DNA from: Pseudofabraea citricarpa
Taxonomy: Eukaryota; Ascomycota; Leotiomycetes; Helotiales; Dermateaceae
Direction of reading: 5' to 3'
Length of the DNA: 64,000 nt
Assembly: GCA_029641185.1 (NCBI GenBank)
Contig: JAPWGK010000036.1
Coordinates: 163,769-227,768 of the forward strand
Positions 10,898-22,149 of the stretch are shown one piece after another. The position numbers were made by a program, and so were the translations under genes. Every line of letters begins with the position of its first letter. The first letter of the stretch is position 1. A model generated the notes under the pieces. It did not search any database, was not told the origin of the DNA, and saw only the letters and a program-made list of their open reading frames with translations.

Positions 10898-12842
10898 ATG
10901 GTCAACACAGGAAAACCTTCGCAAGGCTGTGGCACGTGCAGAGCTCGCCGGATCAAGGTGCGTAGATTGGAAAAAGAAAATGAAAGAGAAAGAGAAAAAG
11001 AAACTTGGGATAAACAAGTCAAGGATAGAACTTGTAGCTGACCAGGGTTTCAGTGTGACGAGGCAAAGCCAACATGTTTGCGATGTGTGAAAGCCAACCG
11101 TCACTGTTCTGGATACAGAAGGCCAGAGGAACTTCATGGCCTTCTGGGGCGAAAGAGGAAAGGCTCTCGGCCCCACGAAGTCCAGTCTAACAGTGGAGAT
11201 CTGGTCCGGACGTTATTCATCGGACCGTCTGCACGTCTACCTAGTATCCCAAGTTATCTTCTGCAGATGTCTCAGTCATCAGGTAGCTCGGCTCCTCGTG
11301 ATTCTGGGCTGTCAACGCCTATCATGGAGCAGGCTGTCAACTACTTTATCAACAAGTTTGTGTTATCGCCCAGTCGAGGCAACTCAAGAAGCTATATGGA
11401 GTTTGTCCTACCCGCTGTTGACAATATACTTTCATTGCCTAATTCGAATTCGCCACTGGCATCAGCGGTTCTGGCTGTCTCGCTTGCATCACTGGCAACT
11501 CGTCCAAACTCTCGGTCACTATTACCCATGGCGTCGACACAATACTCAAAAGCTCTACATCAGATGAATAGAGTCTTGCAGGATCCCGAACTTGCATTAA
11601 AAGACCAGACTTTAGCAACTGTCATAATCTTGACTCTTTACGAGGTATAACAATAGCTCTACCTTTCTCCCTTGCATTGGCTGAGTGCTCACGGTATTGT
11701 AGGTATTAACAGGTTCTGCAGCTCAGCCCGGTGGCTGGTGTTCACACACAGATGGTGCTATCGTACTAGTTAAAGTGAGGGAGAAATGTGAAACTCTTAG
11801 CCCAGAAGGCCGTATCTTGCATGTGATGGCTCGAGGGCAAATGGTTGGTCTGAACTCCTTTCACTCGTTTCTATGCTTATACTTATTCAGACGGTAAACT
11901 GCATTATATCTTCAAGACGACCCACATTGGGCGTTGATTGGTGGATGAAATTTGGATCCAAAGACGGACTGCCCGCTGTTTGCGCGAAGCTGAACTTGGA
12001 AGTTGCCGAGCTGCACGCAGATATCAACAAGCACGTCACCAACGCAGATCATAGTCCGGTTGATCATGAAAAGACCAATAAGCTTCTATATTTAGCTCAA
12101 GATCTGGAAAGAAGATACAAAAGTTGGGAAAGCAATCTACCCCCCACATGGCAATATCACACACTCGCATGGATGAATAGTGTGGATGATGAAAAACTAC
12201 AAGACAGCCACACATTTCCCGGGCGTGTCGACGAGTATACTGATATAAATATAGCGGCAGCTTGGAATATGATGCGGGCAGCTAGAATAATGTTGAATGC
12301 CGATATCATACGTTGCAGAGCTTGGCTAAGCCCTTCAACTCAGGACTACCGAATATCACCTGAGTATATGACGGCTGCCCGGACGTCGAGATCGCTGATT
12401 GATGACTTGATATCAAGCGCACCGGCATTTCTTGGATTTGCACAAGGAACTCAAGACGATGGAGGTCTTAATGGGAAGAGTGCTTTTGCCTTGTTCATCC
12501 TATGGCCTCTGTTCGTGACGACAATTTCGGATTTTGTGTCCAACGCTCAGCGTAAATGGGCCCTGGGACGACTCCGCTATATGTCAGATGTAATAGGTAT
12601 CAAGCAGGCAGCCCTTTATTCCATGGTAAGCCTTAATTTACGAAGTCATTGGAAACACTCTGATCTGTATGCAGTTTGAGATTCGCCTTCCCTCTATGTT
12701 TGTCTACCGAGATAAGATGACAGAAGTCTACGGCAAACAAGAAGCCATAAAACGAACCATGGAATTAACTAAGATCAAATCACCTGGGTTGGAAATTGAA
12801 GCGGAAATAGTAGTTGCTGGAATTCTTGGCTGTATAGCATGA
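10898..12842 (+). CDS. Zn2Cys6 transcription factor
   Basis: Exons 10898..10957, 11054..11644, 11703..11843, 11891..12625 and 12675..12842 encode 564 residues. The binuclear zinc cluster occupies residues 11-38 (Cys 11, 14, 21, 28, 31, 38), split by the first intron between Lys20 and Cys21, a common position for this family. A basic linker (RRPEELHGLLGRKRKG) follows. The rest fits the fungal regulatory middle-homology region: ALHQMNRVLQDPELALKDQTLATVIILTLYE and a weak WxxH-type segment, with many helices. It is expected to bind CGG-type sites in the nucleus and regulate nearby genes. Its stop is 60 bp from that of the convergent GMC oxidoreductase, a possible target (inference from position only). 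The third intron (GTTGGT donor) is the weakest junction. Confidence 0.88.
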
Positions 12843-12902
12843 CCTATTGTGTACTATCAAAATTACAGTTTACTGTTGTATTATGCCTGTAACCACTTTT
12901 GG

Positions 12903-14935
12903 TCACAAATCGTCTGTTGCATTAGTAACCTTTGGATCTTGCCAGCATGCCGCATCTTCCTTAATCCAATCCGCCCCTCTTTCGGCAATGGCGTATACGA
13001 GAGACTGTATATTTGCACGCGGTACTAATGGGAATATACTCGCATCTATCACTCTCAGATTCTTCGTACCATAAACTCTGAACTTCGAATCCACAACACC
13101 ACCCTTCTCCAACGGCAACATTGCACATGTGCCCGATGGATGATATTCGCTTTGCAGATATTTTCTTGTCCATTCTTTCACGTTATTTTCGTTAAGCTGA
13201 TAGTAACCAGGTTGGTAAACAGTACCATTGCCCTGCAACAAGTCACTTAGTGGTGCTGTCTTCGCAACACTTTGTAGGTGTAGCGCGATTCTAGTAAGGA
13301 CCTCAAGGTCGAATGGATGAGATAAATATTTAGGGTCGACTTCTGGATACACCTTTGGGTCCGATGATCTAATATGGACATGTCCTCTGGAGTAAGGGTG
13401 TTCAAGAACGCCAAGCATGGAGAAGAAATTGCCTTCCAGAGTGGTGGTGAAAAGCTTGATTGTGTCGTTGACATATTCTGGACTCATACCCCCACTCACA
13501 GTGAGTTCTTGTGTGACAGCCTCGGTGTGGAAATACTCAGATATGATTTTGTATTGTTCTGCAAGTCCCAAAGACAGGGAAGTAAAGTTTGTCGGAGGCT
13601 CGAGATCCCCACAGCCGATTTGAGGGCATGAAAGTAGCCCCGAACTAGCCCCTGTGGTACTCAGTGGACCAGTACCTTTGGTTGTATACTCTGCATATGC
13701 TTCACCGAAAAAGGTAGCATTTTTTAGATCGTCTAAAGTTCCAATACCTGGTATTACTTCATATCTGCTCCTTCGTTAGCCCAGAAACATCGCTCAAAGG
13801 ATCATAACTTGCCCAATCGGTACATAAATATGATCTTGCAAATTCTCTCCGACGTTTTCGTTGGAAACAACAACATCGATTCCATTAATGTGGAGCAGTT
13901 CTGGGTTTCCAACTCCGGACAGCTCCAAGATTTGAGGTGAGCCGAAGGCACCGGCTGAAACAATGACTTCTTTCTTTGCGTTGACTTTTGCTGTCATGTT
14001 GGCGATCAAGTACTGCACACCTGTTGCAATTGCAGCGTCGGCGGATTGTGTTTTTGAATGCCTGAAGAGAACCTTCTCGGCATGAACCCCCGTTAGAACC
14101 TTGAGATTTGGACGATTGGCTGCTGGAATGTAATAAGCTGTTGCAGCATAACTCCTTGATCTTCCATTTGGATTCAAATTCAGAACATTTGTATATCCTC
14201 CTAATGCAAGTCCCTGTCTTGGGTCTGAGTTGACAGCAAGACCCAGATTCTCAAAAGTCCGTGGCCATGCTTCATCCAGTGGACCATACCTATCCGGGAA
14301 TGTGGTTATAATTTCACCATTATTACCATGTAGAGATTCGTCAATGGATGTCATGAGATCAGCCTGTACTTTATTTGAGGGAGCAATATACGTTTCCGAC
14401 TTTTTGAAGTACGGCTCCAAAGCTCCCCAAGACCAATTGGCGTTTCCTAATGTACCCCAGTTATTGAGATCCTGTTGAGAGGCATGAGTCCAGAATAAAA
14501 AGTTGATGGCGCTAGACCCTCCTAATTGCTTTCCACGTGGATGTGCGACGACTTGCCCATTGGCATGCACCTATTGGTATAAGAAGTTTATCACTCGGAT
14601 GGATTTATAGACTTACTTGAGGTACTGTTTGATAGTTCCAATCATATTTTGGATCTCCATACATGGCCGTATATAGAGCAGGCGAAAGAACGTTCGTATC
14701 ATTAGAATGGTCGTTGCCAGCCTCCAACACAACGACCGTGACGTTTGGATTTTCTGTGAGCCGAGCAGCAATAGTCAATCCTGCAGTTCCGCCTCCGATG
14801 ATACTTCTTCTATTAGCCATCGTTCCGAGGATTATAAAGAGCGACTAATGCTTACACATAATCATAGGTCGAAGTTGCTTGCGAAGGTGCAAAGAAGGCT
14901 TGCGAGAACAAAAGACTTTTGATTGCCAACCGCAT
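12903..14935 (-). CDS. Secreted GMC-family flavin oxidoreductase
   Basis: FAD-dependent alcohol or sugar oxidase/dehydrogenase of the glucose-methanol-choline family. Exons: 14935..14856, 14803..14617, 14570..13813, 13764..12903, 628 residues. Residues 1-19 form a signal peptide. The FAD-binding YDYVIIGGGTAGLTIAARL motif is created by the first splice. GGSSAIN and the second signature GAFGSPQILELSGVG are present. The C-terminal active-site region has the catalytic His in EYHPSGTCAML and an Asn (PRANIQSL) where many members have a second His, as in choline-oxidase-like enzymes. The third intron (13812..13765) has a GC donor: GG|GCAAGT...GCAG. Only this choice restores the reading frame and gives the family-like VPIGYEVIPG. 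The substrate cannot be told from sequence. Confidence 0.92.
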
Positions 14936-15561
14936 TTTATCACCGAAAGCAATACAACTTTACCATTGACTTAGTTTCTTTGAGACACGACGAAGCAATC
15001 GTAGAAATATGTAATAAAATACACTTATCCTGTTAATAATCAACACTGCGTGAGCATGGCATGTATCGTTAATATGCAAGAACGGGAATTAGCGAGCTAA
15101 TCTGATTATTGTACCTTGGCGCTGCAGATCCTTAATCAATTTTGAGCGTGAGTAATCAGCCACTTGAGCATTATGCGAGGTGAATCAAGTGACACCATGG
15201 CATGTAAAGCAAGGGGGTTGGTTTGGTTTGGTTACTTGTTGAATACGAGACCCCCTCAAATTATACATGACTTATCAAAAAATTATTGCTTTTATGAACG
15301 GAGTGAAACTTTAGTATCGGTATTAGATTGGTAGTATTACAATAACACGGAAAGTCTTTTGAATATGACTCCTAACAGGCCACATGGTTTAGTTTGTCAG
15401 GTTTAATAGTTCATCGGTCTATAAAAGCATACGTAACCGCTATAGCCAATTTCGCTACACTATAGTAAAACTACCTGTTATTCACTCGGGCGTACTCCCG
15501 CTTAAATATACAACTTTTTTGGGAACCTGTTTATTTTTATTTTTCATAGTAAATTTTATCC
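14936..15561. other. Intergenic region, AT-rich
   Basis: About 625 bp holding the promoter of the GMC gene and the 3' end of the RidA gene. A short GGTTTGGTTTGGTT run lies near 15220. No gene seen. Confidence 0.55.
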
Positions 15562-16236
15562 TTATTGTATTGCTACAAGATCCATCTCCAAACTAGCACC
15601 AGCAGGCAAACGCCTGACCTCGAGGCTGCTTCTTGCCGGACGCTGCGGAAAATACTCCGCATACACAATATTCAACTCCGCAAAATCATCCAAATTTGTG
15701 AAATAAATCTATGGTTTGTTAGCTACTATCTTCGACCATAAGCTTCTGAGCAAGTACAGTGACTTTGACAACTTTTTCCAGATTTGAACCGGCAGCCTCA
15801 AGCACAGCACGAGCATTCTGGATCATCTTGTGCGTTTTCTCCCCCACTGTTCCAGTCACAAGTTCGGCGTTGCCATGCGCTGGAATCTGCCCAGAGAGCC
15901 AGACGAAACCGTTGGCTTTGATGGCTTGGGACTTCGCATTTAGATTAGCCTGATTGCACGTTGGGATTTACTCGGCAGAACAAACATAAGGTCCAATTGC
16001 TAAGTGCGTAGGTCAGTTTAAGCAGATGAAAAATAGAGAGCGATCGGGACCTCACGTGATACACCATCTTTGGAAAAGACTGGTGTGATAGATGATACGT
16101 CACGGACAGAAGATGGACCTGCCATTTTGAGATATGATGTCGAGCTTCGAAATTGAAGCGACAATAAAGACGCCAAAGGACGCGAAAGTGGTCTGGCCGG
16201 AGTAGAAAAGCCTATGTTGTGTATATTCTTGAACAT
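15562..16236 (-). CDS. RidA/YjgF-family imine deaminase, mitochondrial form
   Basis: Family members hydrolyse reactive enamine/imine intermediates such as 2-aminoacrylate; yeast Mmf1 is the mitochondrial member. Exons: 16236..16056, 15999..15986, 15931..15758, 15708..15562, 171 residues. The second exon is only 14 bp; it and the following GTTTGT...GCGAAG intron are required to make the signature PIGPYSQAIKANG, so I am confident of it. Residues 1-37 are rich in Arg, Ser and hydrophobics with few acids, as in a mitochondrial presequence; the internal Met at position 38 could give a cytosolic form. The signature end, with the substrate-binding Arg, is PARSSLEVRRLPAGASLEMDLVAI. The length matches the family core (about 125 residues) plus presequence. 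Confidence 0.92.
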
Positions 16237-17489
16237 AGTCGGGTGGGACTGTTTCTTATGGTGTATAATTTCCTTCTTTCGAGTAACGATATCCTGCTAA
16301 TGCTATCTCGAAAAGCAATACTACCATTATTTCGTAGCAAGGTTGATCTGCACAACTGAGAGGAAGTAGACAGCTTATCGCGGAATCAACATCCGTGCCG
16401 TTTCTATGGAGTAGCGAGACTTGATGTGCGGCTTCTAATTCCGACGTTCTTTTGGTTAATTGATTGGTGTGCAATGCGCAGCGAGCTTTTTGGTACAACG
16501 CAGTCGTGAGGGGTAATTATGACGGCGATTGATTTGGTATTTCCATCGAGCTAGATATCAAATAGAAAAGTTCGAGAGAAGAATAAAACGGCCTTGTGCT
16601 TAAAATAAAATGAAATATAAAAGTGGTCGGTTTTTTAACTGCCTTTTCGAAGGTGTGTGTTTGCAGATCGGGCTATACTATCTTTATACATATGATTTAA
16701 ATTGAAAATAATAAAGGCTCTGTTATTGAAACCACTGAATCCGTTCGAGTGCCGACTAATTGCTTATTAGAAACTTGAAGATAACCTTCGACAAGTTTTG
16801 TTTTTAGGGCTTCACTTTACCCACATTAATTCTCAAACTGGGCTCAAAGACCAGAGTGATAAGTGGAGGAGATATATTCACATAGTGATTAGTATTTGCA
16901 CAAAGGGTTGAAAGCGAGAAGAGAGCCAGCATAAAATGGTTGCTAGACTGTCCATCGAAAGCATTTTTGAGAATCGAGTTTTAAGAAGCCAAGGCGTTCG
17001 ACCAGTCGAGGACCGAAGAGTTCCATCTCGATACCAATAGCCGACAGTAACACATGTAAAGAGCATAGATAGCAAGCTTAATCCATAATATATCACCAAT
17101 ATAGGATTTTCGGCTGGTTCTTCGTTGAATGTGTACCTCGCAATGGCCAACGGCTCTATTGAGCCTCAACGCCACGTCACCTGCCGAGAGCATAAAGTTC
17201 TTTTCTTTTGTGCTCTCAATTGCTCACAATCCAACCGCTCCATTCGACCCGTAAAGCTAACCGTCTACCTATTGTGGCAAATATCTCTACTGTAGGATCA
17301 ACATCAACATCTCCAAAGATGAGACGGAATATAGTTTTGCCGTCCACGTCGCTAAGCCAACAACCGAAAGCTTCCTTGTTCTGCGGTCTGGATGCCCCGC
17401 GACGCCTTTCGAACACAGCATTACATTGATTACTCAAGTCATGGATAAGACAACCCCCCCAACGATAAAAAAGAAGAAAAAGACTCTAA
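16237..17489. other. Intergenic region between RidA and a regulator gene
   Basis: About 1.25 kb. It should contain the promoters of both diverging genes. Two minus-strand open stretches (17437..17216 and 17150..16878) can be joined by a GTAGAC/GTTGAG intron, and the second has one hydrophobic segment, but no ATG starts the first piece and no family is recognisable. No gene is called. Confidence 0.45.
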
Positions 17490-19995
17490 ATGCGTATGCG
17501 GCAAGGACCGAGCCATGCTGTAGAAACCACTGACAAAACTTGCAGGTGCCAAAGATGTCGTAATCGCAAGATCAAATGTTCTGGTCAAGATCCATGCCAG
17601 CACTGCATGTCACGAAGCTTGCTTTGTGTTTTTGAGGACAGACCAAAGAAGCTTGTGGTATCTGAAGAGTAAGCTCTACATATTTGTTTCCCATGTAGTC
17701 ATTTAAGCATAGCAGTTCTTGGTCTAAAATATTCTCAGCTACTTAAATGAGCTTCAGAACCGGGCCGCGGCCATGAGAGATAACGTGACAGGGCAAGCCT
17801 CAACTTCCCCAATGAGCACGGCCAGGTCAACGGGGAATGGTACCTCTCATATTGTTTCAATTGAAGGATCAAATTTTACCCTCTCAAATATGAGGCACCA
17901 AGCTTCAACTTCAATGCCCGTTGCTGATTCAGACCCGGTGATAAACGAGCTTGCAGAGGTAAGGAAATGAACTTCTTCATTTTATATACCCACTGTCTGA
18001 CAAAAATAAGAGTTCGAATAATCCTCCAGGTGCTGTAACGGGTTCCGAGGAATCTCAATACGCCATTGGCGATGAATTTAGTACGATCATGTGGGTATTG
18101 TTGTTCGTACATTGTTGTGCTAACACCGAAAAGGAAGGCTTGGCCACAGTTCATCATGGGCTTTCAGTCGACGTATCCGGAACATGATAAATGATGCTAC
18201 CGGAGGATCAAAGTTACACGATGCAACTCCCATTCGAGACGGGGCTTATGGAATCCCATGGAAGAAGCCTATTATAGATATTTCTGGAATCGACCTTCCC
18301 TCAGAAGACTACGCAGAATATCTCACTCATACAGTATCATTTACCTTGGGCCCACTCTACTATTTATACGATAAAGATTCTTTCTTAAAAAGACTTCATC
18401 AATTCTATGCCAATTCAAATAGGCAGAATGAACAGAGTAGTGATCCCTGGCTAATTCAGATGTTGGTTGTCTTCGCCTTCGGAAAGAGTATACTCGCTCG
18501 AGAAGTTGGACCATCTGGTCCTACAGGTGTGGTATATTTCTCCAAAGCTTTTGAGGCGCTGCCAGATTGTCATCGCCTACATCAAGATCCCATTTTGGCC
18601 ATCGAAACTCTCTCCATGATTGCATTATTCATGCAGACGATTGATATGAGGATGGCAGCTCACGAATATGTATGTAGCTATTATTTCACTCCTTTCCCTG
18701 CCAGCATTCAACTAATTTTTCTTTTAGATTGGCCAAGCTGCTCGGATGAGCTTGATACATGGAATGAACAGGGTTTATGATGCAAAGAGAATATCACTAA
18801 AAGAATTTGAGCATCGCTCCAAACTATGGTGGACGGTTTATATCATAGACCGCAAACTTTCTAGCCTGGTTGGAGTTCCATCTGCGGTTCATGATGCAGA
18901 TATAGCAGTAGCGCGGCCATCTATGGATGGCTCAATACCAAAAGCATTAACATTTGCGCTTCATGTTGAGCTTTCTTCACAGCTAGGTCGCATTCTAAAT
19001 GGTATGTTAGGTTCTCCATGGCAGTTCCATTCTAACGCAATAGTCGTGTACGGTCTCGGTCTGGAACGGCAACTGGGTGGGAAATTTATTTCAGCTATCC
19101 AATCTATTCTCCATCGACTCGCGGAAACATCATTGCTTCTAAATAGTAGCATGAAGATCGAACTTCATAGGCCGATGAATACAATTTCTCGAGAAGCAGC
19201 CAGTTTACACCTACTCCATCATCAGGTACGCATATATTCTAGTCAGCGAAGTTTAACTAAGACTGTGCAGTGTAGCATTCTTGCTATAAGACCTGTCCTA
19301 TTCTTTCTCTTTGAGACAAAGATTAGATCAAGCAATAGCGTACTGGTTTTGTCAGATGCTGTCATTGGCCTGCTGCGAGTTTGCGTTGAATCATCACTTC
19401 AGATTCTCAAAATTGTAGAGACATTGCGATTACATAAACTTGTTGGTAGGTCATCTTTGATTTATTTGGATGCAAACCCAGTCTGACATTCTCAGACTTG
19501 TTGTTGCCATTCGACCTTGACTCCATGTTCGCTGCTGCTTTTGTTCTGGTTCTGGTAGATATCATTACCCCAGCAGCTTCTGAACAATGGGATCTCAGCA
19601 AGACACTATCTCTTATGGATGAAATGACCCTAAGAGGAATTGTTATAGCCGGTCCATATAAAAAAGATTTGGTCGAGTTGAACGAGCTAGGTCAGAAGCA
19701 CAAAGAACTGCAACAAGAACCTCAACAAAGAGAACACTCGACCGGAGCTCATATACCAGCACCAATCTCCGAGACTGTGCACGAGGAAGCTATTAATCCA
19801 CAGACCGAACAGGACTCTATCTGGTCATGGATGGCCACAGATGACGCTGGTCTTGGAGAATTACATCCCGACACAATCCAATCGGCTATTGATGGTTTGA
19901 ATTTTGACTTCCTGAATGACCCATCGGCTTTAGAAATGGATGGGAGTGAATGGATGTGGGGCAACGGGAATCTGCCTTGGCCTGATGCCAATTGA
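17490..19995 (+). CDS. Zn2Cys6 transcription factor with fungal regulatory domain
   Basis: Exons: 17490..17668, 17739..17958, 18011..18090, 18138..18669, 18728..19001, 19044..19225, 19271..19445, 19496..19995; 713 residues. The zinc cluster is at residues 20-46 (Cys 20, 23, 30, 36, 39, 46). Downstream, LGHSSSWAFSRRIRNM marks the start of the fungal-specific regulatory region, which continues with WWTVYIIDRKLSSLVGVPSAV, the classic second block, and GKFISAIQSILHRLAE. The C-terminus is Glu/Gln-rich and ends with an acidic, Trp-containing tail that could activate transcription. The third intron is ambiguous: 18081..18133 also keeps the frame. The 42-bp intron at 19002 and the 45-bp intron at 19226 are multiples of three with no stop, so retention would leave the frame open. 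It lies 523 bp upstream of proline dehydrogenase and heads away from RidA. Confidence 0.85.
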
Positions 19996-20518
19996 ATAGG
20001 TTTCGTTCGTTGTCTTGCAGTACGCATCAAGCAGACAGGCATTGGGTATATATCCAGCAAACCGCATTTGCTTTTGCTGTTGCCGCATATACGGTAAGTG
20101 GCTGTGTCCTTCTGATTCGTCTATTAATCTAAGCTCCTTACTATTATGGAAGTCAATTCATTGGCTTCAAATGGAGTGGATGTCCAAACCTCAAGTAGCC
20201 GTCAAACTAATTGGCCAAAGTTTGTGTAGCCTTATCGCGGAAGCAAAAGCCGCTCCCACTTTCGCGATCCCGTCGACAATAATACCACCACCATACATTA
20301 CTTGCAACCATGCTTGAAAACGGCTCGTATGGGTTGCCGATAAGATCCTTTCCGTTCCAGTCAGAACCCGTTATCTGCTAGACCCCTCATCTGATGTCTA
20401 AATTAACCACCATTCTATCGCGGGGTATGAATTCCGGCCGGTGTATAATCTAACAAAAATTGGCCATCAAATCATTCAAGTTTTGGAAAACATCTCAAAC
20501 GACCAAGTCCTTCCAAAC
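19996..20518 (+). promoter_or_regulatory. Region between regulator and proline dehydrogenase genes
   Basis: About 520 bp holding the regulator 3' end and the proline dehydrogenase promoter. No discrete element is convincing; a CCGGCCGG palindrome lies at 20434-20441, a possible GC-rich regulatory site. Confidence 0.3.
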
Positions 20519-21976
20519 ATGAAGATACCACGCCCACTTGCTTTTTTTGGGAAACTCGATGGATTACCGAGGGCAGCACGATCAGCCCAGGTTGGCACCC
20601 GCGGAAGTGCGTATTCGAGTGCAGCTTCAGAACTACCAATCGCCGTGAAGGAGATCTCAAAGCCACTTCCTCCTCTTTCGGTCATGTCAAATAGTTTACT
20701 GCTCCGGTCATACTTTGTTACATCCGTCCTCGCCTCTCCCCGGGTTCTGCGAGTCTTTCTTCCGGTAATGATGAAAGTCGCCAATTCTCAATCACGATTG
20801 CTAAACCCTGATCAAAACCCCCTGCTTCACTTCTTCGTAAGAAAGTTGATGTATGATCACTTTGCTGCTGGGGAGAATGGATCTGAGGTCAAGCATACCA
20901 TTTCTTCCATGAAGCAGATGGGTTTCCGGGGTGTCATTCTAGGATATGCTAAAGAGGTCAGCGTCACTGAAGATCTATCCCAGCAAATGATCTCGACGAC
21001 TTCAGAGAAGTCCGATCCAGTGATCAAGGCATATATGGAAGGAACTATGAAAACACTCAGTCTTGTTGGAGCAGGCGATTTCTTAGCAATGAAGTGAGTC
21101 TTGTTGTGACCAGGGAAGTATGCAACTAACTATCATTGAAGGTTCTCTGGTGGTGGCCCTGCTGTACTTGAAGCTTTGGCACACAACAAGAAACCTCCAC
21201 CGGAATTCTTGGAAGGGATGCATCGTGTTTGTGAAGCTGCTGTCAAACAAAATACCCGGATCTGGATTGATGCCGAGCAACAAGACATTCAGGGTACTAT
21301 TGATACATGGACCTTAGATTTAATGCGAAAGTACAACCGTGGAGGTAAAGCCGTGATCTACACGACCATGCAGGCCTATCTCAAATATACGCCCGAAAAT
21401 ATCTTACGGCATCTCAGGTTGGCTCAAGCCGAAGACTGGACGTTGTGCATTAAACTGGTGCGGGGAGCGTACATTCACACAGAGCAGCGGAGTCTTATCC
21501 ACGACACGATTGAAGATACCCACCACGCGTACAACACAATCGTTCACAACATACTTACGAAATCATGGCCTGGAGTCCCATTAGATAAACCCTACCCCCG
21601 CGTCCAATTGTTTTTGGCTTCTCATAACGAAGAGAGTATAAAGAAAGCATACTCTACTCAGACCTCGCTCATCAGTGCTGGGAAGCCAACAATAGAGCTC
21701 GAATACGGACAGCTTCAAGGCATGGCTGACGAAGTCAGCTGTAGTCTTCTGCAGCTTTGTCAGACAGTGCAGCCAGGAGAGACCGATATTTCCAAATTGT
21801 CTCTTGCGCCTAAATCTTTTAAGTGTCTGGCATGGGGAACGACACAGGAACTACTTCAATTCATACTTCGAAGGCTGAAGGAGAACAAGGACGCATTGAG
21901 TAGGACTGAGTATTGGGTGGTTGGGTTTAGGCAGGAAATTTGGAGGCGTATCAAGAAAGCTCTATATATCTCGTGA
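20519..21976 (+). CDS. Proline dehydrogenase, mitochondrial
   Basis: Oxidises L-proline to 1-pyrroline-5-carboxylate with FAD, the first step of proline use as nitrogen or carbon source, at the mitochondrial inner membrane. Exons 20519..21093 and 21142..21976, 469 residues. The N-terminal 60 residues are Arg/Ser/Ala-rich without a clear acidic cluster, as in a mitochondrial presequence. Upstream in-frame codons lack an ATG, so 20519 is the start. The catalytic barrel (about 100-450) shows KFSGGGPAVLEAL, WIDAEQQDIQ, KLVRGAYIHTEQ, LFLASHNEESI and LEYGQLQGMAD, all typical positions of the PRODH family, and a C-terminal ALSRTEYWVVGFRQEIWRR. The single intron splits AAG of KFSGG. The gene converges with the tetronate fusion gene, 173 bp stop to stop. 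Confidence 0.93.
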
Positions 21977-22149
21977 TAATGAGATAAGTTTATGACGATG
22001 GTTATGAATAAATGATTTAAATTTTCATCCCCTGAAACTCATGCTCTTTTTCCCAGCTCAATGCAAAGAAAATTTCCTACGACGGCCTATAAAGGCTGGA
22101 GATGCTATAATAAACATAAATTACTAAAGTAGTATAAGGCTGAAACATT

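Noticed and set aside
16878..17437. Possible small spliced minus-strand gene with one membrane segment
   Set aside because: No ATG for the first piece, weak splice sites and no family resemblance.
20441..20518. N-terminal extension of proline dehydrogenase
   Set aside because: It would need a GTG start, not expected in a fungal nuclear gene; the first ATG is at 20519.
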